A stretch of 17,280 nucleotides of DNA from an uncultured Leuconostoc sp. (GTDB taxonomy: Bacteria > Bacillota > Bacilli > Lactobacillales > Lactobacillaceae), in the NCBI RefSeq assembly GCF_946222815.1, contig NZ_CAMJRK010000022.1, forward strand, positions 1-17,280, in the 5' to 3' direction. The first letter of the stretch is position 1, and each line of letters opens with the position of its first letter. Shown here piece by piece: positions 7,036 to 13,730 of this stretch. Both the position numbers and the translations under genes were made by a program. Under the pieces are notes generated by a model that did not search any database, had not been told where the DNA came from, and saw only the letters and a program-made list of their open reading frames with translations.

Positions 7036-7093
7036 AAAAATATCAAACAAAAAGCTATTCACTAGATGAATAGCTTTTTGTTTGATATTTTTT
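7036..7093. terminator. Bidirectional intrinsic terminator between azgA and recN
   Basis: A perfect 26-pair hairpin (left arm 7036-7061, loop CTAGA 7062-7066, right arm 7067-7092) is bounded by an A-tract on the left and a T-tract on the right. It can therefore stop azgA transcripts on the plus strand and recN transcripts on the minus strand. It lies nine bases after the azgA stop and 16 bases after the recN stop. The core is GAATAGC-like with few G-C pairs; the length compensates. Confidence 0.92.
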
Positions 7094-7108
7094 ATAACCT
7101 ATACATCA

Positions 7109-8791
7109 TTAGTATGGCAATTTTAAAACTTGTTTTCGAAGATCTCGCGCATTAGCCAAAGCTGTTTCGGTAATATTATCGCCAGATAACATCATAGCAA
7201 TTGCGCGTTCACGTCCACCTTCATCAAGTGCAGTCACTTGGGTCACTGTACGATCCATTTCAGTTGTTTTAGCAATTAAAAAGTGATGTGTTGCTGCTGC
7301 TGCAACTTGTGGTAAGTGTGTAATGGCAAACACCTGTGAATCAGCTGCAATCGTCAACATTTTTTTAGCGATTGCTTGTGCAACGCGACCAGAAACACCA
7401 GTATCTGCCTCATCAAATACAATTGATATAATGTGCTGTTGCTTTGTAAAAGCTGTTTTAATGGCTAACATCAATCGCGCTGTTTCACCACCAGAGGCAA
7501 TTTTAACAAGCGGCGCCATCCCTTCACCCACATTAGTTTGCACATGAAACTCAACTTTATCTGTACCAGAAGAAACAAAACCTTCAATTTGTTCAAAATG
7601 TACTGCAAATTCTGCCCCACCCATCAAAAGCTCATTCAATTGTTGATTGACTGTTTGTTCCAAGCCACGTGCAACTTTTTGTCGCACTTCACGTAATTTA
7701 ATTGCTTGCTTACGCAAGACTTGTCTTAAATCATTTTGCGTCATTTGTAACTTTTCAACATCTAACTCATCATTGTCCATCATAGATAATTCTTTATCAA
7801 CATGATCTTTAAACAGTAAAACATCAGCAACTGTGGTCCCATATTTACGTTCTAATGAGTGAATTAATTGGAGTCGCTCGTCTATTCGTAGTAATTCTGC
7901 TTCATCGTAGGTTAAATCACTCATCTGTTCATCAACATCACGACTTACTTCCTGCGCTGTATAATAACTATCTGCTATCGTTCGGGCTAGCTCAGCATAA
8001 TTGTCATCATACTCAGCAATTTCTTGTAATGCTTGCATTGCTTCTGCCAAAAGATCAACGGCACCGCCCTGGTCACCATTAAGCGCCATTTGTGCGTTTT
8101 GTAACCTATCGGCAATTTTTTTGTAGTTTAATAATTTACCCCGTGCATCAAGCAAATCATTTTCTTCATTTGGTTGTAAATCTGCATCTTCCAGTTCCTG
8201 TTGCTGAAATTGTAATAAATCTAGCCGCTGTGTAATCTCTTGCTGAGAGGTCTGAATTCTTCGGATACGTTGTGTAATTGTCCTGAATTCATGAAATATT
8301 TGCTGATAGTCAGATTTTGTGGTCACTAATTGTGCATCACCATAAGCATCCAACAAAGGCAAATGCTCTTCGGGGTTTAATAGTTGCTGCGTATCATTTT
8401 GTCCTTGAATATCAACGAGATATCTACCAATAATTGATAGGGTTTTTAAATTAACTACTACACTATTGATGCGTATCAGGCTACGCCCATTATGCTTAAG
8501 TTCTCGATAAATAATCAATTCACCATCATCAATATCAATGCCATTTTCAGTTAATTTATCAATTAAAATCTTATTTTGAGGTACACTAAAAACAGCTTGT
8601 AGGACTGCTTTTTGGCTGCCATGACGTATCATTTCGGAATTAGCACGTCCACCCGTGAGCATTAAAAGTGCATCAATAATAATAGACTTTCCGGCACCTG
8701 TTTCACCTGTTAAAACAGTCATACCACTATCAAACTGTAACGCAACTTTTTCGATAATAGCAAAATTTTCAATGATAAGATTTTCTAGCAT
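7109..8791 (-). CDS. recN: DNA repair protein RecN
   Basis: RecN is an SMC-like ATPase recruited early to double-strand breaks, where it helps hold ends for homologous recombination. The 560 residues match the family. Walker A GETGAGKS is at 29-36, the ABC signature SGGE at 433-436, Walker B VFDEAD at 458-463, and ITHLPQVA at 490-497. The middle (about 155-390) is charged and Gln-rich, consistent with the coiled-coil arm. The motif near 127 reads VDIQGQND where HGQHE-type sequence is more common. There is no clear ribosome site before the ATG, but the start is fixed by the conserved opening MLENLIIENFAII. It follows argR by 35 bases and ends the unit before the bidirectional terminator. argR-recN adjacency is conserved in Firmicutes. 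Confidence 0.97.
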   Translation of the reverse strand: MLENLIIENFAIIEKVALQFDSGMTVLTGETGAGKSIIIDALLMLTGGRANSEMIRHGSQKAVLQAVFSVPQNKILIDKLTENGIDIDDGELIIYRELKHNGRSLIRINSVVVNLKTLSIIGRYLVDIQGQNDTQQLLNPEEHLPLLDAYGDAQLVTTKSDYQQIFHEFRTITQRIRRIQTSQQEITQRLDLLQFQQQELEDADLQPNEENDLLDARGKLLNYKKIADRLQNAQMALNGDQGGAVDLLAEAMQALQEIAEYDDNYAELARTIADSYYTAQEVSRDVDEQMSDLTYDEAELLRIDERLQLIHSLERKYGTTVADVLLFKDHVDKELSMMDNDELDVEKLQMTQNDLRQVLRKQAIKLREVRQKVARGLEQTVNQQLNELLMGGAEFAVHFEQIEGFVSSGTDKVEFHVQTNVGEGMAPLVKIASGGETARLMLAIKTAFTKQQHIISIVFDEADTGVSGRVAQAIAKKMLTIAADSQVFAITHLPQVAAAATHHFLIAKTTEMDRTVTQVTALDEGGRERAIAMMLSGDNITETALANARDLRKQVLKLPY

Positions 8792-8826
8792 AGTTATGGT
8801 GTGCTTTTATGCACATTTTCTTTCGT

Positions 8827-9282
8827 TTATTTTTCTAATAATTTCTGAATTGTATTAGTCATTTGAGCTGCCACAACACCATCTTTTAATAATACGAGCA
8901 CAGAGCCGTCATCACTTAAAGTACCAAAAATTTCTGGGAATTTCACCTGTTCAAACAAATTAGCAATGAGTTGCCCATTGCCTGGTTGTACTTTTAATAT
9001 AATTTGTCCACGTTGTGCGCGTTGACTAAGAAATGACTGCTGTAAAGCGCGTCGTAACCGCTGAAGATAAGGTCTATCATCTTGTTTTGGTAAATGATAA
9101 TGAAATCCACCTTGTGAATTAGGAATTTTGATAAGCCCTAGTTCATTAATATCTCGCGATATTGTTGCTTGCGTGACTGTTTCGCCTAATGTTTCAAAAT
9201 GTGCCACAATGTCTTCTTGGCGGCCCACTTGTTGTTGCTGAATTAATGCTAACAGTACTTTTTGACGCGTTTTTTTATTCAT
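8827..9282 (-). CDS. argR: ArgR/AhrC-family arginine repressor
   Basis: This is a transcription factor of 151 residues with the usual two-part layout. The N-terminal winged helix-turn-helix (about 1-70) has TQATISRDINELGLIK. The C-terminal oligomerisation and arginine-binding domain (about 80-151) has VQPGNGQLIANLFEQ and GTLSDDGSVLVL (120-131). In well-studied members the arginine site reads GDDT; here it aligns as DDGS, so the second Asp position is Gly. Arginine sensing may thus be altered, or the site may tolerate the shift. The position between tlyA and recN is the classic AhrC locus. Its ATG lies inside the end of tlyA with an eight-base overlap. Which genes it controls cannot be told from this window. 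Confidence 0.93.
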   Translation of the reverse strand: MNKKTRQKVLLALIQQQQVGRQEDIVAHFETLGETVTQATISRDINELGLIKIPNSQGGFHYHLPKQDDRPYLQRLRRALQQSFLSQRAQRGQIILKVQPGNGQLIANLFEQVKFPEIFGTLSDDGSVLVLLKDGVVAAQMTNTIQKLLEK

Positions 9283-10117
9283 TGACTTGGCTTTCTGTAT
9301 GATTTAATTGTGCATACGTCTGCGCTAAGAGCTGATCAATATTGATATTATCAGCCATACTTGGTGACTCGTCACGTATTAAAACAGCAAGAAATTCAAT
9401 ATTTCCCTGCCCACCTTTAATGGGAGAATAAGTCAACGCGCTAATAGTAAAACCATCTTGTAACATTAATTGGGTAGTTTTTTGGAGTACCTGTTTATGA
9501 ACTGCTGGTTCTTTAATAATACCGTTTTTACCAACATTTTCACGTCCTGCTTCAAATTGGGGTTTAATTAAAGCAACAACGTGGCCCCCCATACTAATAA
9601 TGTTTGCCAACGGTGGTAATATCAGACCTAATGAAATGAAAGACACATCAATTGTTGCAAAATTTGGTTGTCCAAATTTAAAATCGCTTAATTTTGAATA
9701 ACGAAAATTTGTATTTTCCATCACTTTAACACGATCATCTGATCTCAGCTTCCAAACAAGTTGATTTGTCCCAACATCTAATGCATAAACTAACTTGGCA
9801 CCATTTTGCAAAGCAACATCCGTAAAACCACCTGTAGAAGAACCAATATCTAATACAATTTTATCTTTCACTGGTATGTCAAAGTCATTTAATGCTTTTT
9901 CCAGCTTCAATCCACCACGTGACACATACTTCAGTTTTTCACCTTTAAAATGTAATTCGGTTGTCACTGGTATTTTTTGACCCGCTTTATCCAGCCTTTC
10001 TTCATTTTCACCCAGAATTTCTCCTGCCATAACTGCTCTCTTTGCTTGTTCTCGTGAATCAAATAAACCTTGTTGAACAAGCAAAATATCAACACGTTCT
10101 TTGTCTATGGCACTCAT
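9275..10117 (-). CDS. tlyA: TlyA family rRNA (cytidine-2'-O)-methyltransferase
   Basis: TlyA-type enzymes 2'-O-methylate cytidines in ribosomal RNA using S-adenosylmethionine. The protein has 280 residues: an S4 RNA-binding domain (about 7-65, ERVDILLVQQGLFDSREQAK) and an FtsJ-like methyltransferase domain (about 80-245). The SAM motif VLDIGSSTGGFTD is at 88-100. The proposed catalytic tetrad can be placed at Lys71 (SRGGLKL), Asp157 (TIDVSF), Lys185 (IKPQFEAGRE) and Glu241 (GNIEFL). Firmicute members have also been called YqxC or hemolysin A; haemolytic activity is not implied. It starts inside the end of ispA (ATGA overlap) with TTGGAGA as ribosome site. Exact rRNA targets in this lineage are unknown to me. 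Confidence 0.93.
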   Translation of the reverse strand: MSAIDKERVDILLVQQGLFDSREQAKRAVMAGEILGENEERLDKAGQKIPVTTELHFKGEKLKYVSRGGLKLEKALNDFDIPVKDKIVLDIGSSTGGFTDVALQNGAKLVYALDVGTNQLVWKLRSDDRVKVMENTNFRYSKLSDFKFGQPNFATIDVSFISLGLILPPLANIISMGGHVVALIKPQFEAGRENVGKNGIIKEPAVHKQVLQKTTQLMLQDGFTISALTYSPIKGGQGNIEFLAVLIRDESPSMADNINIDQLLAQTYAQLNHTESQVNE

Positions 10118-11037
10118 ATATTATCTCCAATTAAGTTCAAAAAATCATCCAGCAGCGCGCGATCAAATATCAAATTCTGTGTTGCAAGGTCAGTCAATGT
10201 TTGTCGTGCGTGAGTCAGGTACTCATCACGTTTATCGCTAGCTGCCTTAATGCCAATCAAATGCGGTAATGACGTAATATTTTCTACATCATCTTGGTCA
10301 AAATCATCCAAATCATCTTGAATTTGAAAAGCCATACCAAAATCAACGCCAAATGCTAGTAAGGCCAAATTAGTTTGAGTTACCGCTAATTTAGCCGCCT
10401 CTGCCACAGCATTCAAATGGGATAGTTGTGAACCAGCTGACGCCGCAAAGCCTAATAATGCTGCTGTTTTAGGCGCGTACACATCATTTAATAACCAATT
10501 GACATCAATTTCTTTGTTTTGACGATGGTTTTTCATATCCTCAACTTGACCAAGAACCATGCCAAAAGCACCTGCTTGAAAAGATAACATCTGTGATAAT
10601 GATAATAATGCTTCTGCAGCAATAGCTTCATTTTCTGTAGAGACACTATTAGCACTGCTTACGACATGAAAAGCACCTGTAAGTAGTGCATCTCCTACCA
10701 AAATGGCTTCTGCTTCACCATATTGTGCATGTACACTGGGCTTTCCCCGGCGAAGTAGGTCGTTATCCATCGCTGGCAAATCATCATGTACCAATGAATA
10801 GGCATGCACCCATTCCACTGCCGTTGCCACTTTCAACATACTTGGCGTTATTTTTTGACCAAAACTTGCTATTACCGCTAAGGTTAACATTGGTCGTAAG
10901 CGTTTTCCACCATTCAAAACAGCGTATGCCATCATTTCAGAAAAGTCGCCATCACGTGAAGCGTTTTCTAAATCTTGTTTTAATTGTTGTTCAATTTTTG
11001 GTGTCCATTCTGATTGAAAAGCTGTTAATTTAGTCAT
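10114..11037 (-). CDS. ispA: Farnesyl/geranyl diphosphate synthase
   Basis: This is a short-chain trans-prenyl diphosphate synthase that condenses isopentenyl diphosphate with allylic substrates to give farnesyl diphosphate, the primer for undecaprenyl phosphate in cell-wall synthesis. The 307 residues are slightly longer than the usual 290-300. The first Asp-rich motif DDLPAMD is at 85-91, with the two-residue insertion typical of bacterial enzymes. The second, DDLDD, is at 241-245 (commonly DDILD). GKRLRP is at 44-49. The Tyr-Ser pair just before the first motif (80-81) fits a farnesyl-length product, though chain length is an inference. It overlaps xseB by eight bases and tlyA by four. Confidence 0.95.
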   Translation of the reverse strand: MTKLTAFQSEWTPKIEQQLKQDLENASRDGDFSEMMAYAVLNGGKRLRPMLTLAVIASFGQKITPSMLKVATAVEWVHAYSLVHDDLPAMDNDLLRRGKPSVHAQYGEAEAILVGDALLTGAFHVVSSANSVSTENEAIAAEALLSLSQMLSFQAGAFGMVLGQVEDMKNHRQNKEIDVNWLLNDVYAPKTAALLGFAASAGSQLSHLNAVAEAAKLAVTQTNLALLAFGVDFGMAFQIQDDLDDFDQDDVENITSLPHLIGIKAASDKRDEYLTHARQTLTDLATQNLIFDRALLDDFLNLIGDNI

Positions 11038-11254
11038 TTGTTTGTTCCAAATCAGTTAATTCATTGTTATCATCCATTACTTTTGCTAACGTTTGTTCTG
11101 CATTTTTCAAAGTACCTTGCAACTCTTTTACTAAACCAACACCATTTTGAAAGTCAACCAAGGCACTTTCTAATGGCCTGTCACCTTTTTCAAGTTGACT
11201 CACAATTTCTTCTAGTTGTTGTAGCTTTTCTTCAAAAGTCATTGTTTCACTCAT
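11030..11254 (-). CDS. xseB: Exodeoxyribonuclease VII small subunit
   Basis: This 74-residue helical protein binds the XseA large subunit to form exonuclease VII, which degrades single-stranded DNA to oligonucleotides. The family signature MTFEEKLQQLEEIVSQLEKGDRPLESAL-like stretch begins at residue 5, with FQNGVGLVKE following. The ATG at 11254 overlaps the xseA stop by eight bases. An alternative start at Met5 would lose only four residues and is equally compatible with the family. The C-terminal acidic tail (DDNNELTDLEQTND) is normal. Pairing with xseA makes the call secure. Confidence 0.96.
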   Translation of the reverse strand: MSETMTFEEKLQQLEEIVSQLEKGDRPLESALVDFQNGVGLVKELQGTLKNAEQTLAKVMDDNNELTDLEQTND

Positions 11255-12533
11255 TTTTCAAATCACTCGTTTCTATAATTTTAGCTTTTGCCATACCATC
11301 TGAAAAACGCAAGTCGACATGATCGTTTTTCTGAATGTTACTAATTGTACGTACCACCTGTGCATCTTTTTCAATGAGAACATAACCACGATTTAATATT
11401 TTCAGTGGACTCACTAAATCTAATTTTGCTGCCATAAGTTGTACTTGTTCTCTAGGATGTCGCAACACTGCTTGCCTGACTTGTACCTGCCTTTGTACAA
11501 GAACTGTCAACTGATGTTCAATTGTTTTAAGGCGCTGCTGTAAAACCTGTATTAACGTATGTGATAGTTGATCAACACGTTGATTATATGCTGCATACAA
11601 ACGATCTGGTTGTTGGAAAATAACATGCTGCGTGACACGATCAACACGTTGATGACGGATATCAATCAATTGCTTCATGCGTAAATTTAATCGTATTTGT
11701 AGCTCATTTAAGCGGCTAATCACTTGTTCTAACGTAATCGGCGTCGATAATTCTGCAGCAGCTGTTGGTGTAGCCGCACGTTGATCAGCAACAAAATCTA
11801 CCAGAGTATTATCTGTTTCATGCCCAACAGAACTAATAATTGGTATCTTCGCTGCAGCAATCACACGTGCTAATTCTTCATCATTAAAGGCCCATAAGTC
11901 TTCAATTGACCCACCACCACGACCAACAATCAAAGTATCATAGCCACCTGACTCATCAATGCGTAAAATTTGTTTAATAATTGTCGTTGCTGCCTTTTCA
12001 CCCTGCACCACGGCAGGAAAAAGAACAACCTGAGCACTTGGATATCTTCTTTGCACGGTACGCGCAATATCCTCAATGACAGCCCCTGTTGGTGACGTGA
12101 CAACAGCAATTTTTTTAGGAAATGTCGACAGCTTTTTTTTAGGAAGATCAAATAACCCCTCATGAGATAATTTATTTTTTAACTGTTCATAAGCCAAAAA
12201 TAATTCACCAATACCGTCTGGTGTCATTTGTTCCAATATAATTGAATAGGTACCACTTGGCTCATATATTTGAACACGACCAATGGCATTAATTTTCATA
12301 CCTTCTTCTGGCTCAAATTTCAAACGGCTGGCATAAGAAAACATTGCAGCAGAAATAACAGCGCCACCATTCGGATCTTTCATTGAAAAATACAAATGTC
12401 GCCCACGGCGGCGTCCCATATTAGAGATTTCGCCTGTCAGATAAACTTTTTCCAAATAAGGATCGGCATCGAATTTACGTTTTAAATAGCTCGTTAACGC
12501 GCTAATTGTCAAATATTTTTTGGTTTCAGACAT
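11247..12533 (-). CDS. xseA: Exodeoxyribonuclease VII large subunit
   Basis: This is the catalytic subunit of exonuclease VII (428 residues). An N-terminal OB fold for single-stranded DNA (about 1-105, YLTGEISNMGRRRGRHLYFS) is followed by the nuclease domain with VTSPTGA (145-151), GRGGGSIEDLW (204-214), GHETD (237-241) and DQRAATPTAA (250-259). A long helical arm (about 270-370) and a C-terminal segment that binds XseB follow. The start is fixed: conserved sequence begins by residue 7, there is no earlier in-frame start before a stop, and no close downstream Met. No ribosome site precedes it, and a TATAAT box ends only six bases before the ATG, so the mRNA is probably leaderless. It heads the six-gene unit through recN. 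Confidence 0.97.
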   Translation of the reverse strand: MSETKKYLTISALTSYLKRKFDADPYLEKVYLTGEISNMGRRRGRHLYFSMKDPNGGAVISAAMFSYASRLKFEPEEGMKINAIGRVQIYEPSGTYSIILEQMTPDGIGELFLAYEQLKNKLSHEGLFDLPKKKLSTFPKKIAVVTSPTGAVIEDIARTVQRRYPSAQVVLFPAVVQGEKAATTIIKQILRIDESGGYDTLIVGRGGGSIEDLWAFNDEELARVIAAAKIPIISSVGHETDNTLVDFVADQRAATPTAAAELSTPITLEQVISRLNELQIRLNLRMKQLIDIRHQRVDRVTQHVIFQQPDRLYAAYNQRVDQLSHTLIQVLQQRLKTIEHQLTVLVQRQVQVRQAVLRHPREQVQLMAAKLDLVSPLKILNRGYVLIEKDAQVVRTISNIQKNDHVDLRFSDGMAKAKIIETSDLKNE

Positions 12534-12539
12534 AGTTAA

Positions 12540-12548
12540 ATTATACCA
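12540..12548 (-). promoter_or_regulatory. Extended -10 promoter element for xseA
   Basis: The minus strand reads TGGTATAAT, a perfect -10 with the TG extension. The -10 ends six bases before the xseA ATG, so the expected transcription start falls on or next to the A of the start codon. A weak -35 (TTGTAT) can be placed 16 bases upstream. The element lies directly downstream of the camS terminator, which supports a separate transcription unit. Confidence 0.7.
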
Positions 12549-12565
12549 TTTTTATGCATATATAC

Positions 12566-12589
12566 AAAAAAACATAGCGTACTATGCTT
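12566..12589 (-). terminator. Intrinsic terminator after camS
   Basis: On the minus strand AAGCATAG, loop TACG, CTATGTTT forms an eight-pair stem (one G-U pair) that runs into seven T residues. It begins inside the camS stop codon and would end the pcrA-ligA-camS transcript. The loop is of the UNCG type. Confidence 0.85.
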
Positions 12590-13730
12590 AATCGAGAATC
12601 GTTGTCGAAAATGTTTTGTCGTTTGCATTACGAATGAGTATTGCTTGTAATTCATTAGCGGTCTGTACCACAATACGGACAGGCACATTATTAGGCAAAA
12701 ATTTCAAAGCCGACTGAGACACATAAGTTGTGAAACTATCAATTTCCGTTTGACTATAAAATTGTGTCGTAACAGTCACGTTAAGCCCGGATAACGTGCC
12801 TTTTTTAAAGTTTGCTACTGCAGTGGCGCCAGCAATATTTGGGAAAAAATTTGATACATCATTTTTAAAATTGGCAAAGCCATTGTTTTCATCATTACCT
12901 AGGTTAGATGTATCGGTTGCTTCTTTTGGTAGCACAATTGATTTATCACTAATATCCGTCCATTCAGATAAGTCAGTACCTTGTGCGCTTTTTACTTCAG
13001 CATAAAAGCCACCAGGGGCCAACGAATCAGATGCTGAATTAGCATACATTGCCACGACAACTGGTGTATTTTTTGATACACCTGATTGACTACGAATTTT
13101 TTTAATGATTTGCGGTGCAACCTTTTTACCATACGCTACTCTATCAGTTTCAGAAATTTCTTGTTTATAGGTTGTTCCGTATTGCTCTTTTTGATATTCA
13201 TCTTGTGTATTCATTGCAACACCAACAACTATGCCAGCCAATTTTAAATTATCGCCTGATTTCGTCATAAAATCTTGTTCTGTCAAAGTTTGAACATATA
13301 TAGGATCACGCGAGGAGTCAGTTTTACCATTATCTTCTGGGTTTAATCCGTTTGAATTGTTACTACTTTTCCGACTTAGTAAATCGTTCACAGTATCTGA
13401 TGATAAATACTGTCCTTCTTGAAAAATATATTGACTAGGTTTAAATTGCGTTTTTGATAAATCCAATAGACTTGATTCAAAATGTTTAACATCTAAACTG
13501 TTTGGCTCAGAGGTTGCGGTAATTCCTCGTGCAGCGCTTACCAAATAACGACCATCTTTAATAACAGTTTGATATTCACCAGAGGCTCCTTGTGTGATTT
13601 GAACACCATTTGCTTTATTTGTTGCTGTAGGGGCGACACGATTTATATTAAAAAAATACAGTCCGACAATGGCAAGAGCCACAATTACTATCACAATAAC
13701 CATATACCCGCGAAAATCTATACGTCTCAT
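12588..13730 (-). CDS. CamS family sex-pheromone-type protein, membrane anchored, no lipobox
   Basis: This extracytoplasmic protein belongs to the CamS family, whose E. faecalis member is a lipoprotein whose signal peptide yields the cAM373 mating pheromone. The function of the mature domain is unknown. Family features include DPIYVQTLTEQDFM, YGTTYKQE, VVVAMYANSASDSLAPGGFYAE and a C-terminal region ending near VPVRIVVQT. Here the N-terminus is MRRIDFRGYM followed by a 17-19 residue hydrophobic segment (about 9-27), and the 380-residue protein contains no cysteine at all. It therefore cannot be a lipoprotein and is probably held by an uncleaved N-terminal anchor. Its ATG overlaps the ligA stop (ATGA) and a strong ribosome site GAGGG lies in the end of ligA. 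pcrA-ligA-camS order is conserved in Firmicutes. Confidence 0.88.
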   Translation of the reverse strand: MRRIDFRGYMVIVIVIVALAIVGLYFFNINRVAPTATNKANGVQITQGASGEYQTVIKDGRYLVSAARGITATSEPNSLDVKHFESSLLDLSKTQFKPSQYIFQEGQYLSSDTVNDLLSRKSSNNSNGLNPEDNGKTDSSRDPIYVQTLTEQDFMTKSGDNLKLAGIVVGVAMNTQDEYQKEQYGTTYKQEISETDRVAYGKKVAPQIIKKIRSQSGVSKNTPVVVAMYANSASDSLAPGGFYAEVKSAQGTDLSEWTDISDKSIVLPKEATDTSNLGNDENNGFANFKNDVSNFFPNIAGATAVANFKKGTLSGLNVTVTTQFYSQTEIDSFTTYVSQSALKFLPNNVPVRIVVQTANELQAILIRNANDKTFSTTILD

